The position numbers and the translations under genes are program-made. The notes under the pieces were generated by a model. It saw only the letters and a program-made list of their open reading frames with translations. It did not search any database and was not told the DNA's origin. Of a stretch of DNA of 64,000 bases, positions 28,101-36,676 are shown piece after piece; position 1 is the first letter of the stretch; each line of letters starts with the position of its first letter. Origin of the DNA: WJMT01 sp964456985 (GTDB taxonomy: Bacteria; Acidobacteriota; Aminicenantia; Aminicenantales; Aminicenantaceae); NCBI GenBank assembly GCA_964456985.1, contig CAYWDH010000005.1, forward strand, positions 1-64,000, in the 5' to 3' direction.

Positions 28101-28152
28101 CCGCAAACACAAAATAGCACTAACCTCTCGTAATCCTCAAAATTTTCAGTAA
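25150..28152 (+). CDS. TPR-CHAT domain protease, exported or membrane-anchored
   Basis: The 1000-residue protein has an N-terminal hydrophobic signal (residues 5-23) and about ten TPR units (about 30-440) with repeated NNIGIIYKNIGNYDKAL-type helices. A coiled-coil stretch (about 520-580) and a CHAT domain (about 620-950) follow. The CHAT catalytic pair is present: His818 in HLATHS and Cys865 in SACETG. A final membrane helix (about 966-986) precedes a basic tail. CHAT proteases are caspase-like; TPRs usually bind partner or regulatory proteins. The role here is not known. The gene ends 60 bp before the left att repeat of the mobile element and is intact. Confidence 0.93.
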   Translation: MCVLKKLFALNITCFLLFSYTFPANKSAPEPNPEVLYSECFSSGEKAQLKGDFEKSLDLFEQSLTLARNIKSLEKELDSLGKIALMLWNKGEYEESTQKYSEALSLAKKNKDPVRQNQMETIITINNLYSKGIRLQKQDTFQQSIDTLEKAVSLCRENGLKEHELKCLRYLSYSYYETGSYLDFKKLNEQALTIAKKINHNKEIGKCSNNIGIYHLKYKNYSQALLYYEESLNIAKEYNNKLEIANCSNNIGIIYKNIGNYDKALDYFNKALVIDREFGDELYIAIDLNGIGTVYRNLGLSSEKKEYFEKALDNYNECLGLFRKMKDLKKEVVVLNNIGSVYSDLYEYFGDENHFHQAQRTFEEALKKAETLKDNESMGMILNNIGIIHSNKGNFDESTKYFQEAIDLALKIEGGKILWEAYLELAQVYRKQNRIKEAREYFNRSISIIEDIRSNIKLEELKASFLGSYKRMKAYHGLIHILFSLNKQEPGENHDREAFDFLERAKARAFLDRLELSQVNISQYIDFKLQNQEKELMKDISGIYQKLLDSDLTSQESVNLHEELTKKEDELETLKRKIRNTSPAYANLRYPEIISLKNAQKMLDKKTAFFEYLISEESSYLFVVTKDKLNIYSLPDREQVQALVSNYIRKISDRENSDFAEGYTLYEDLVSPGLKNKDIKKIIFIPDDILNFLPFEALITEPDSKKWLIRDFNMAYCPSISSLQEIIKRKKANGYKRHKDLLALGDPYFKSIQNGNNGRQILGQFDFQRLKYSGTEIDRISSLFKDAKKTVLKRNKATEETLKKTNLEDYKIIHLATHSLIDDKRPFRSSIILALDDNPQEDGFLQTREIYNISMNSDLVVLSACETGLGQFIKGEGIEGINRSFFYAGSSAVLMSLWQVNDQATYQLMERFYTHLRSSKSIIDSLRKTKLELIDSEALSHPYYWAGFIASGKTDQKVFLSSTPYIILIGTALLAALIFFFFLSRKHKIALTSRNPQNFQ

Positions 28153-28212
28153 TATCATAATTAAAATGAAAGAGCCCATGACTCTGGATCATGGAATCTG
28201 GATCCGAACATA

Positions 28213-28330
28213 CGACCTACTGATTACGAATCAGTTGATTTTTCCAGTTTTTTCCTCTGTTATATGGGGTAGTCAGTTAAAAGCCTTTTGCCAATTATAG
28301 CCGTAATTGGGCGTTTTTAGTCAAAATCTG
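28213..28330. repeat. Left att-type direct repeat, tRNA-Thr derived
   Basis: This 118-bp stretch matches 42829-42946, with no net gap. The first 25 bp (28213-28237) are identical and equal the anticodon arm and variable loop of tRNA-Thr(CGT) on the minus strand. Further shared blocks are TGTTATATGGG, CCAATTATAGCCGTAATT and TCAAAATCTG. To its left (28187-28212) lies a decayed T-arm-like stretch (GTTCGGATCC on the minus strand). I read it as attL of the element. The rest of the 28153-28419 gap holds no gene. Confidence 0.85.
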
Positions 28331-28419
28331 TGACATATTTGTGACATGGGAGAGGTCTATTTTTTTCCAATTTGATTTATGATATATTATATACATCAGA
28401 AAAATGAAAGGGTGGTACT

Positions 28420-30438
28420 ATGACTGAACTTGTTTGGCAAGGCAAGTATAATAATGATTTAAAAACGTCTCCTGTACGTATAGCATTGCCATTCCAAACT
28501 ATTGAGACAATAAATGAAAGTACTCAACAACGGCAAAAAACATTAGAATTGTTTGCTTTAGGAAAAGAAACTGATTGGCGGAATAGATTAATTTGGGGAG
28601 ATAAAAAATATGTATTACCTTCCCTTATGCCGGAATTTGCTAATAAGTTAAAACTAATTTATATTGACCCTCCTTTTGATACAGGGGCAGATTTTTCTTT
28701 TAAAGCCAAAATACCTGATAATCCACAGACTGAGGAAGATGAAACAACAACATTTATTAAACAACCAAGCATTATTGAACAAAAAGCCTACCGTGATACT
28801 TGGGGTAAAGGGTTACAATCATATCTTCAATGGTTTTATGAAACAATTGCTCTTCTTTATGAACTGCTATCTGAAGATGGTAGTATTTATATTCATATTG
28901 ATTGGCATATTGGACATTATGCAAAGATAATATTAGATGAAGTATTTGGATACGATTCATTTAAAGCTGAAATATGTTGGAAAAAAACTACTAAAACTAC
29001 TTCCTTTAAAAACTATGGTTCAGAACATGATGTAATACTTTATTATGTAAAGTCTCCAGATAATTATATTTTCAATCAGGTCTTTAAACCCTTGAAAAAG
29101 TCAGAATTATTAACTAAGTACAGATATTTAGAAAGGCCTAATGGTGAAATTATAACTCTTAACAAAGAACAAAGAGAAGGAAGAAATTTACCTGAAGGCA
29201 GACGATTAAGAGGTATCCCATTAACAAATATGAATCCTAATCGTCCAAATTTAAAATATGAATTCTTAGGTCACACAAGAGTATGGGCTGCGAGTAAAAA
29301 AAGGCTAATGAAATTATATAAGGAAGGGAGAATATTCCAAATAGGCAATAGCCTTCCAAAGAAAAAAGGATATTTAGACGAAAATAAAGGAGCAAAAGTC
29401 AACGATGTCTGGGATGATATTAATCCAGTTAATTCGCAAGCGAAAGAGAGGACTGGTTATGACACACAAAAACCTGAAAAGCTTTTAGAAAGAATTATCT
29501 CAGTTTCTACAAATCCAGGTGATTTAGTACTTGATTGTTTTGTTGGTTCTGGAACTACAGCAGCAATTTCAGAAAAATTGGAGAGGAGATGGATTGCTTG
29601 TGATTTGGGGCGTTTTGCAATTCATACCTCACGTAAACGCCTACTTGAACTTGACAATTTAAAACCTTTTGTAGTTCAAAATCTTGGAAAATATGAACTT
29701 CAACACTGGATAGATGCAAAATTTTCTCGTTCTAAAAATCGTTTCATTCAGGAAAAAGCATATAAGAATTTTATAATTGAACTTTATCATGCTCAACCAA
29801 TTACAGGTTACAATTATCTACACGGTATAAAATCAGGAAGGATGATTCATGTTGGTTCAGTAGATGCTCCTGTTTCTCTTGGAGATATAAAAGCGTGTAT
29901 AAAAGAATTTTGGAAATCAGTTGGTAAGTCTCCTGATATCAAAAAAAATGGAATTGATATTTTAGGGTGGGACTTTGCCTTTGAAATAAATGAGACTGCT
30001 AAACAAATTGCTTCTGAAAATAAAATTGACCTAAAATTTAGAAAAATACCACGTGAAGTTTTAGATAAAAAAGCAGTTGAACAAGGAGATATAAAATTTT
30101 TTGAGATGGCATGCTTAGATATAAAACTCAATCAGAGTGGAAAAAATGTTACCCTTAAGCTCAATAATTTTGTTGTTCCTCCTGATGATTTACCTAAGGA
30201 TGTTCAAAAAAATATCACTCATTGGCGTCAATGGATTGATTATTGGGCAATTGATTGGAATTACAGAGATGATACTTTCCACAATGAATGGCAAAGCTAT
30301 CGTACAAAAAATGACTCACAGATTGAATTGCAAGTTACTCATAACTACAGTGAACTAGGCCAATACATGATATTAGTTAAGGTAATCGATATTCTCGGGA
30401 ATGATACCACTAAAATGCTAAAAAATGATATAAAATAA
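28420..30438 (+). CDS. mod: Type III restriction-modification DNA methyltransferase (Mod)
   Basis: The 672-residue protein has DPPF at residues 83-86 and FVGSGTT at 374-380. That order, motif IV before motif I, is the beta class used by type III Mod subunits. The product would add a methyl group to adenine (N6) and also recognise the target site for the Res partner. The region between the two motifs carries the likely target recognition part. The start has GAAAGGGTGG upstream. It overlaps the Res gene by one base (TAATG), as is usual for mod-res pairs. Codons are AT-rich like the rest of the element. Confidence 0.93.
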   Translation: MTELVWQGKYNNDLKTSPVRIALPFQTIETINESTQQRQKTLELFALGKETDWRNRLIWGDKKYVLPSLMPEFANKLKLIYIDPPFDTGADFSFKAKIPDNPQTEEDETTTFIKQPSIIEQKAYRDTWGKGLQSYLQWFYETIALLYELLSEDGSIYIHIDWHIGHYAKIILDEVFGYDSFKAEICWKKTTKTTSFKNYGSEHDVILYYVKSPDNYIFNQVFKPLKKSELLTKYRYLERPNGEIITLNKEQREGRNLPEGRRLRGIPLTNMNPNRPNLKYEFLGHTRVWAASKKRLMKLYKEGRIFQIGNSLPKKKGYLDENKGAKVNDVWDDINPVNSQAKERTGYDTQKPEKLLERIISVSTNPGDLVLDCFVGSGTTAAISEKLERRWIACDLGRFAIHTSRKRLLELDNLKPFVVQNLGKYELQHWIDAKFSRSKNRFIQEKAYKNFIIELYHAQPITGYNYLHGIKSGRMIHVGSVDAPVSLGDIKACIKEFWKSVGKSPDIKKNGIDILGWDFAFEINETAKQIASENKIDLKFRKIPREVLDKKAVEQGDIKFFEMACLDIKLNQSGKNVTLKLNNFVVPPDDLPKDVQKNITHWRQWIDYWAIDWNYRDDTFHNEWQSYRTKNDSQIELQVTHNYSELGQYMILVKVIDILGNDTTKMLKNDIK

Positions 30439-33005
30439 TGCCGAAAAAAAGAACAGCAAAAAATCAAAAATATCTTTTTGATATTAAAGAATATCTCTCC
30501 ACAGCTCATTGTGTCCCTGCTATAAGGGAAGCAGTGGCTGAATGGAGAGAAGGAGGATATAAAGGAATCACTAAAACCACAAAAGAGCTTCTAAACTTCT
30601 GGTTCTATTCAGACCATATATTACCAAACGGCAATAAATTTAGTTATTATTTATGTCAACAAGAAGCTATTGAAACGATAATTTACCTTTACGAAATAGA
30701 AAATGTCAGAACGAGAAAAGACTTATTAGAGCGTTTCGCATTTAGTACAAAAGACTTGCGTCTTCCTCCAATTGATAAGTTTGGTCGATACTGTATTAAA
30801 ATGGCTACAGGAACTGGAAAAACAAAGGTAATGGCATTAGCTATAGTGTGGCAATACTTAAACGCAGTCAGAGAGGATGATAATAAATTTGCCAAAACAT
30901 TTCTTATTATAGCTCCAAACGTAATTGTGTTTGACCGATTAAAAGTTGATTTTCACGGAGGCAGAATATTTAAAACAGACCCTATGTTTCCAAAACACTT
31001 TGAATTATTCTGGGATTTTCAATTTTATATGCGTGGAGATAGCGAAAGAGCCAGCAGTGATGGTGCCCTTTATCTTACTAATATCCAACAATTTTATGAA
31101 CGGCCTTCAAAAATTAAAACTGAAGAGCCAGAAGTTTTAACTACTCTATTAGGTTCGAACCCGAAAAAACAAATATCAGAAATTACTGATTTTAATAAGC
31201 GTATCACAAAACGTAGTGGACTTTTAATGGTTCTAAATGATGAAGCCCACCATACTCATGATGAAAACAATGAGTGGAATAAAGCTATTCACAAAATTCA
31301 TGATATTAGGAATGTATCTTTACAGCTTGATTTTTCTGCAACTCCGAGATACTCAAAAGGCTCTCTATTTGCATGGACTATTTATGATTATCCGCTTAAA
31401 CAGGCTATTGTCGATAACCTCGTGAAACGTCCAATAAAAGGGATTTCAGAAATTGAGGAAGCAAAGTCAGAAATTTCTAGCGTAAAATATGTAGGATTTC
31501 TTACAGCAGCTGTTGAAAGATGGAGAGAATATCGCACTCAATTAAAGCATTTATCAAAAAGTCCAGTTCTCTTTATTATGATGGCAAATACAAAAGAAGC
31601 AGATGAAATTGGAGATTGGATTCAGTCCAAGTATCCATCAGATTTTGGAGGCAATAAAACATTAATTATTCATACGAAATCATCGGGAGAAATAACCCAA
31701 AGAGATTTAGAAAAAGCCAGAAGAGTTGCTCGAGAAGTTGACCGAGACGAATCTCCTGTAAATGCAATAGTAAGTGTTCTTATGTTAAGAGAAGGTTGGG
31801 ATGTTAAAAATGTAACCGTAGTTTTAGGTTTAAGACCATATACGGCTAAGGCAAATATTTTGCCTGAACAGACTATTGGGAGAGGTTTGAGAATGATGTT
31901 TAAGGGATATGCGTCCTCTTATGAAGAACGAGTTGATATTATCGGAAATTCAGCTTTTCTTGAATTTGTAGATGACTTAGAAATTCTTGAAGAACTAACA
32001 CTTGAAACCTTTGAGGTTGGAAAAGAAAAACTGAAAATTTCAACCATTATGCCAGTTGATAAGAAAAACAACTATGATATTGGAATCCCTGATATTTCGC
32101 CCACATTAGCTCGAAAAAAATCTTTATCTGAAGAAATAAATAATTTAGATGTAATGTCGTTTGACATTAATCCTTTGCCACTTAAAGAAAAAGGAGAGGA
32201 GGAGATAAAAACATTTATTTATGAGGGTAGAGATATTTTAACTGATGAGAAATTATTAGAAAGAGAATATGAAATACCAAAATCTCAAACCCCAGAAGAA
32301 GTTATTGGATATTATGCGAAAAGAATTGCTCAAAATGTTAAATTGCCATCCCAGTTTGCATCTCTCGTCCCCAAAATAAGAGAATTTTTTAAGAAAAAAG
32401 CATTTGGCAAAATAGTTAATTTAAATGATGACGTTGTGATTCAATCAATGAGTACAAATGTAGCAAGTTACGTTGTATTGAAAGAATTTGAGAAAGCAAT
32501 AAGAGACCTAATCATAGAAGAGAAAAAGCCTGAACTTTTAGCACCAAATAGATATTTATCTGCAACCACACCTTTTCCTTTTTCAAAAATAATTATGAAA
32601 GCGAGTAAATCTGTATTTAACTATGTTACTTGTGATAATAAATATGAAGAGTCATTTGCCAAATTTCTTCAATCTGCAAATGATGTAGCTGCTTTTGCAA
32701 AGCTTCCAGAACAATTCGGTTTCTGTATTCAATATACAGATAAACGGGCAAATATTCGTCATTATTACCCCGATTTTGTGACAAGACTTATAGATAATAA
32801 ACATTGGTTGATAGAAACAAAAGGAAGAGAAGATATTGAAGTAAAACTAAAGGATAAAGCAGCAAGGAATTGGTGCGAAAATGCGAGTTTTTTTACGGAA
32901 ATTGATTGGAATTACATGAAAGTATTACAGAAAGATTTTGATAACTTGCATCCATCTTGCTTTAATGAATTAAAAAATGCATTGTTTCATCCTGAATTAA
33001 TTTAA
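30438..33005 (+). CDS. res: Type III restriction endonuclease/helicase subunit (Res)
   Basis: The 855-residue protein has a superfamily 2 helicase core: Walker A MATGTGKTK (about residue 120), a DEAHH box in LNDEAHHTHDE, QLDFSATPR, and motif VI in EQTIGRGLRM. The C-terminus has YYPDFVTRL followed by WLIETKGRED, a PD-(D/E)xK nuclease site. It would use ATP to move along DNA and cut together with Mod. All key residues appear present, so the system is probably functional. Confidence 0.93.
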   Translation: MPKKRTAKNQKYLFDIKEYLSTAHCVPAIREAVAEWREGGYKGITKTTKELLNFWFYSDHILPNGNKFSYYLCQQEAIETIIYLYEIENVRTRKDLLERFAFSTKDLRLPPIDKFGRYCIKMATGTGKTKVMALAIVWQYLNAVREDDNKFAKTFLIIAPNVIVFDRLKVDFHGGRIFKTDPMFPKHFELFWDFQFYMRGDSERASSDGALYLTNIQQFYERPSKIKTEEPEVLTTLLGSNPKKQISEITDFNKRITKRSGLLMVLNDEAHHTHDENNEWNKAIHKIHDIRNVSLQLDFSATPRYSKGSLFAWTIYDYPLKQAIVDNLVKRPIKGISEIEEAKSEISSVKYVGFLTAAVERWREYRTQLKHLSKSPVLFIMMANTKEADEIGDWIQSKYPSDFGGNKTLIIHTKSSGEITQRDLEKARRVAREVDRDESPVNAIVSVLMLREGWDVKNVTVVLGLRPYTAKANILPEQTIGRGLRMMFKGYASSYEERVDIIGNSAFLEFVDDLEILEELTLETFEVGKEKLKISTIMPVDKKNNYDIGIPDISPTLARKKSLSEEINNLDVMSFDINPLPLKEKGEEEIKTFIYEGRDILTDEKLLEREYEIPKSQTPEEVIGYYAKRIAQNVKLPSQFASLVPKIREFFKKKAFGKIVNLNDDVVIQSMSTNVASYVVLKEFEKAIRDLIIEEKKPELLAPNRYLSATTPFPFSKIIMKASKSVFNYVTCDNKYEESFAKFLQSANDVAAFAKLPEQFGFCIQYTDKRANIRHYYPDFVTRLIDNKHWLIETKGREDIEVKLKDKAARNWCENASFFTEIDWNYMKVLQKDFDNLHPSCFNELKNALFHPELI

Positions 33006-33110
33006 CTCTCAGTATTCTGACCATATTCTGATAGATTTTAGTAGAGGGGAAACTGGCGTCCCAGGTATGCTGGCTTCTCTAAATCTAATATTTGTAATTA
33101 AGGAGGAACA

Positions 33111-33557
33111 ATGAAGATTGAAGCAGAGAAATATGAAGTCATTTTTGGCTCTAATTTTATATCAGAATGTCCAAGAGTGATTAAATTAATTGGGAAAGGA
33201 ATAAATAAACAAATCATGAGGTTCAGAGAAGGTGAAGATGGGAAAATTCTATTTGATTGTACTGTTAAAGATAAAAAAGGAAATACAGTTACTAGGATTG
33301 CAAACAGCTTAACTCAGTATGTTATGAAAGGATATAAAACCCAAATTACTGATGATGGGATTAAAGTAATAAATAAAAATACAGGAGATATTTGGTTAGA
33401 GTTCGCTTTTGTGAGCCCAAGAAAATTTAAGTTAAATGGGATTTTTTTCTTGCCAGGATACAAAATAGTTGCAACTGATGAATATTTAGAAATCAACACA
33501 AATAGGATTTCTAACTGTAAGTTTTCAAGCTGTTCTGCCGCGATAGGGCTTGTTTAG
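33111..33557 (+). CDS. Hypothetical protein in the cargo region
   Basis: The 148-residue protein has no signal peptide. It is rich in Lys and Ile, with beta-strand-like segments (KILFDCTVKDKKGN, DIWLEFAFVSPRKFKLNGI). TAAGGAGG lies just before the ATG, so expression is credible. I do not recognise a family. It follows the R-M pair and belongs to the element's cargo block. Confidence 0.55.
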   Translation: MKIEAEKYEVIFGSNFISECPRVIKLIGKGINKQIMRFREGEDGKILFDCTVKDKKGNTVTRIANSLTQYVMKGYKTQITDDGIKVINKNTGDIWLEFAFVSPRKFKLNGIFFLPGYKIVATDEYLEINTNRISNCKFSSCSAAIGLV

Positions 33558-33576
33558 AGTTTTCCTTGAGGCAAGG

Positions 33577-33607
33577 GGAAGCCAGAGACTTTTTAACTCT
33601 GGCCTCC
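33577..33607 (+). terminator. Hairpin, probable terminator
   Basis: An 11-bp stem with one mismatch (33577-33587 with 33597-33607) around a 9-base loop, followed by a short T-run, lies after the 148-residue gene. Confidence 0.5.
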
Positions 33608-33708
33608 CAGATTTTTAATAGACAACGTTACGCTGGAAAATAGCCTCATAATAGAGGACACACGAAAGTGGAAAAATTTCTCATAAAGGAACCAACAACT
33701 AGATTTTA

Positions 33709-34431
33709 ATGTCTCAGAAAAAATCAACAATAGAAATTAAATATTTACTTGAAAGAAATACAGGAGTATTTAAGTTTGTTAATCATGACAAAAATGTAAT
33801 TAAAATTGCTGTGAATCATGGCTGGCTTCCTGGAGCACGTTATACACATTTGAGGAACATTAAAATATTTAATAGGTTAGGTTTTCTTGATATTGACTGG
33901 AAAAGATATGATTTCAAAAGGCATTTAAAGGCAACGAAAATGACTAGACCTTTTATGACAGTAGCACGAGATGTTCTAGATAAAAGAGAGCTAAATAAAA
34001 TTATAGATGAAGCTTTCTCCTTACAAAAATATGCTAAAATAGTTATAATAGTTCCGAAAGATAGAAAATTATCATGTCATATAAATAATATAATACCTAA
34101 GAATTTTTTATTGGGTTTTAGCGTTACCAGTTCATATGGGGAAACAAATATTGAACCTAAATACTTTAATAGGCCAGTCCATCTCCTCGGTGGTCGTCCA
34201 GAGGTTCAACGCAATCTTGCAAATTTGATGCCAGTAGTGTCATTTGACAACAATAGATTCACTCTAGATGCTATCTATGGAGATTACTTTGATGGGCAAA
34301 TATTTCGACCCCATCCTAATGGAGGTTATATAAGTTGCATTAGAGATTCAATAATAAATATAAATAGATTGTGGGAGGATTACAAACCTCCTTATTGGGA
34401 ATATTCTACAAACTTTAAATTGGAGACATAA
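33709..34431 (+). CDS. Hypothetical protein, possibly phage-related
   Basis: The 240-residue protein is soluble. It contains PFMTVARDVLDKRE, KYAKIVIIVPKDRKL, a central GFSVTSSYGET, and RPVHLLGGRPEVQRNLANL. These read like a barrel-type domain shared with some phage proteins of unknown function. I cannot name the family with confidence. The ribosome binding site is weak. It is followed 3 bp later by a membrane protein gene, so the two probably form a pair. Confidence 0.55.
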   Translation: MSQKKSTIEIKYLLERNTGVFKFVNHDKNVIKIAVNHGWLPGARYTHLRNIKIFNRLGFLDIDWKRYDFKRHLKATKMTRPFMTVARDVLDKRELNKIIDEAFSLQKYAKIVIIVPKDRKLSCHINNIIPKNFLLGFSVTSSYGETNIEPKYFNRPVHLLGGRPEVQRNLANLMPVVSFDNNRFTLDAIYGDYFDGQIFRPHPNGGYISCIRDSIININRLWEDYKPPYWEYSTNFKLET

Positions 34432-34433
34432 TT

Positions 34434-35108
34434 ATGGACGACAAGGAAAAATTCCGTAGAGAATTTTTAATTAATATGTACAACCAAATGTTTAATGATA
34501 TTAATAGGCATATTACTGTCACTTGGCAATCTATTACTACCTTTGTTGGTGCATTCGCTATTTTTGCCTTAGCAGAGAGAGAAATTATAAGTGTTGACAT
34601 TGCTTCTACTTTAGTTGTCTTAATATGTGGCTGGCTCATAGCACACGTCATTGACGCTTCATATTGGTATAATAGAAATCTCGCTATTATTGCAAACATA
34701 GAAAAGGAGTTTTTAGAAAAAGATGATTTATGGAAAATTCATTATTATTTCGGTCAACACAGACCTAAAAATAGAATGATTCACCATCTAAAAATACAAT
34801 TTTTTTTCGGACTAACCCTAGGATTATCTATACTAATTTTCCATTTTCTTACAATAGTAATTCCAAGTTTATATTTTTCATTAAGTTTAAAAAGTATAGA
34901 TTTGAGTAAATGGTTTCCCTATATAGCTCTTATTGTTATTTCAATTTATATTGTTTGGGTGATAAGACATAGGTCATCAAGTTATAAGGAATTTCTAAAA
35001 AATTCACCTGGGATAAAGGTTGATACAACAGACATTATTTATGGAAAAGGTCATGCATTTGGATTTATGAGAAAAATCAAGAGAAAAAAAAATGAGGAAA
35101 GTATATAG
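34434..35108 (+). CDS. Four-helix membrane protein, possible defence effector
   Basis: The 224-residue protein has two closely spaced membrane helices (about 37-78), a cytoplasmic loop with WYNRNLAIIANIEKEFLEKD, and two more helices (about 120-147 and 160-177) followed by a basic tail. GGAGA precedes the ATG. It is linked to the 240-residue gene. Membrane proteins of this size next to R-M genes are often effectors that damage the cell during phage infection. That role here is inference from layout only. Confidence 0.55.
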   Translation: MDDKEKFRREFLINMYNQMFNDINRHITVTWQSITTFVGAFAIFALAEREIISVDIASTLVVLICGWLIAHVIDASYWYNRNLAIIANIEKEFLEKDDLWKIHYYFGQHRPKNRMIHHLKIQFFFGLTLGLSILIFHFLTIVIPSLYFSLSLKSIDLSKWFPYIALIVISIYIVWVIRHRSSSYKEFLKNSPGIKVDTTDIIYGKGHAFGFMRKIKRKKNEESI

Positions 35109-35191
35109 AGGAATATAAATTCTATTTCCTAGTCAATGATGAAAATATATGAAAAGAAAATACATGTCTTGAATTGAAAAAGGAGGAACTC

Positions 35192-35383
35192 ATGAAAACA
35201 GATAAAAACGTTATCAATCAAATTGAAAAATTATTAGAGAGATATGAAATTGAAGTTGAGGAAAAAAGAAAGAATGGGATATTAAAGGACAAGACAGCAT
35301 ATACTTATCTCCGGCACGCCAATACTTTCGTTAGATGGTGCAAAGATGATTTCATCCCAGGCGAAAGAAATATAAATAAATGA
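35192..35383 (+). CDS. Small SAM-like (integrase core-binding-like) protein
   Basis: About 63 residues: a charged helical N-terminus, then KTAYTYLRHANTFVRWCKDD, which resembles the N-terminal SAM-like DNA-binding domain of tyrosine recombinases without the catalytic part. The ATG at 35192 is chosen because AAAGGAGG lies just upstream. A TTG 18 bases earlier would put that site inside the gene. Such short proteins are often seen near R-M genes; the role is unknown. Confidence 0.55.
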   Translation: MKTDKNVINQIEKLLERYEIEVEEKRKNGILKDKTAYTYLRHANTFVRWCKDDFIPGERNINK

Positions 35384-35460
35384 GAGTTAAGGAAGCTCGA
35401 AAGGAATAATGGCTTTTGAGATAGGCGAAAGAAGAAACAGGAAATTCTCACTAAATTTAA

Positions 35461-35703
35461 TTAGCTTTTTAGCTTTTTTTCATAAGTTCGTATAAAGTCT
35501 ATAAATTTAATATCCAAACCACGACAGATTGTCATAAGTTCAACAATATCTAACCTTCGTTCGCATCTTTCATATTTACTAATATATGTCTGGTCAGTTC
35601 CAATCTTTTGGGCTAACTCTAGTTGAGTCAGATTTGCAGACTTTCTGAATTTTTTTAGGCATTCTACCAAAATTTTATATTCTTCCCTATGAATAGTCTT
35701 CAC
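35461..35703 (-). CDS. XRE-family transcription regulator
   Basis: About 80 residues with a Cro/CI-type HTH: NLTQLELAQKIG, then DQTYISKYERCERRLD. I place the start at GTG 35703, with AAGGAAA 10 bases upstream, giving VKTIHREEYK, the usual N-terminus of this group. A TTG at 35760 would add 19 unconserved residues. It is divergent from the lipoprotein gene, with a palindrome in between. It may be a repressor for the element or a controller of the R-M genes. Confidence 0.8.
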   Translation of the reverse strand: MKTIHREEYKILVECLKKFRKSANLTQLELAQKIGTDQTYISKYERCERRLDIVELMTICRGLDIKFIDFIRTYEKKLKS

Positions 35704-35750
35704 TTGGAATTTCCTTAAAAACCTTGGTGTTATTAAACATGTAAATTCAA

Positions 35751-35771
35751 AATATGCCAAAATAGCATATT
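35751..35771. promoter_or_regulatory. Palindromic operator candidate
   Basis: AATATGC (35751-35757) and GCATATT (35765-35771) form a perfect inverted repeat with a 7-bp centre, in the space between the XRE gene and the lipoprotein gene. This is where an autoregulating XRE protein would bind. Confidence 0.5.
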
Positions 35772-35883
35772 GACGAGGGAAGCAAACAAAGTTATGCTTA
35801 AAGCAAGCAAATTAATAATCCAGTTTAAAGAGGAAAATGAAGAAAGATTTTATAAAAATCTTCATGAAAAAAGGAGGTAAGAA

Positions 35884-36375
35884 ATGAAAAAAGGAAAAGG
35901 TGGAACCTTCATCATTGTCTTTGTACTTTCACTCTCAGTGATTATGGCCGGATGTAACCAAGCGGAGAAAGAGCGAGAAGCTCAAATCAAGCAAAAGAAA
36001 AAAGAGAGGGCGGAGACTATAGATAGAATGGAGAGTTCATTTAGAGGCATCCTTCAAGGGAGCGGGTATATATTTGCAGATGTTAACTTGATAGAAGAGG
36101 AGGAGTTTATAAACTTCTATTTTTCGTTCTGGAAACGTATGGATAAAAATGAACTGTCCAAAACTATAGGGGCTTGTATTGCGATAGTTGGAGAAGCATC
36201 AAAAGATGAAAATTGGAAATGGGGAAGAGTTTATTTCAGATATGGAGATGCATACGAAGGGGAAAAATTGGGTTGGATTACTTCTTATAATTGTAGAGAG
36301 GCTCTTAAACATGAGGACAATCCAGAGCAAATGAGAAAGATAATATCCGAGAATTGGCATGATTGGATAGATTAA
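35884..36375 (+). CDS. Lipoprotein of unknown function in the cargo region
   Basis: The 163-residue protein has a lipoprotein signal ending in MAGC (Cys about 23), a highly charged linker (about 25-45), and a small domain with aromatic residues (NFYFSFWKRMD, NWKWGRVYFRYGD). AAAGGAGG precedes the ATG. No family is recognised. It is the last cargo gene of element 1 before the shared non-coding block. A surface lipoprotein in a mobile element could act in exclusion; that is a guess. Confidence 0.55.
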   Translation: MKKGKGGTFIIVFVLSLSVIMAGCNQAEKEREAQIKQKKKERAETIDRMESSFRGILQGSGYIFADVNLIEEEEFINFYFSFWKRMDKNELSKTIGACIAIVGEASKDENWKWGRVYFRYGDAYEGEKLGWITSYNCREALKHEDNPEQMRKIISENWHDWID

Positions 36376-36385
36376 GAAAAGAGCC

Positions 36386-36634
36386 AAGGCACTGAGAAAA
36401 AAATGTCCATTTCTTAAAACGGATATACCACCTGCTTTATTCTATAATTCTCGTTACCGATAAAAATAATTATGTCTACTTTTCATCAGCGTAACTTCTT
36501 TATTTACAACACTTCTTGATTTTACATAAAAAACGGGACGATTATCGTGAATTTTGTCCCAAAATGGGCAAAAAAACGGGTATATTTTCCCAATCAAGTC
36601 CAAAAATACGCCTATTTTTAGCCTTTTTGTCCCA
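36386..36634. repeat. Shared 249-bp non-coding block, copy 1
   Basis: This stretch aligns with 52965-53212 almost without gaps, with roughly three quarters of bases identical by eye. Identical words include CCACCTGC, TTTATTT-CAACA, GGGACGATT, CCCAAAATGG and ATATTTTCCCAA. No reading frame is conserved. It lies between the cargo and the terminase genes, where a packaging site, an origin or a recombination site would fit. It occupies much of the 36376-36888 gap. Confidence 0.8.
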
Positions 36635-36676
36635 TTTTATTTTGCCGAACTACCGAAACTTTATGAAAATAACTGC

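Noticed and set aside
35404..35490. Small open frame of 28 codons with AAGGA upstream (MAFEIGERRN at its start)
   Set aside because: It overlaps the 3' end of the XRE gene on the other strand and has no conserved feature; too short to support.
35796..35879. 28-codon frame before the lipoprotein gene (MLKASKLIIQF at its start)
   Set aside because: No good ribosome binding site, and its last codons form the ribosome binding site of the lipoprotein gene; it could be a leader but evidence is thin.
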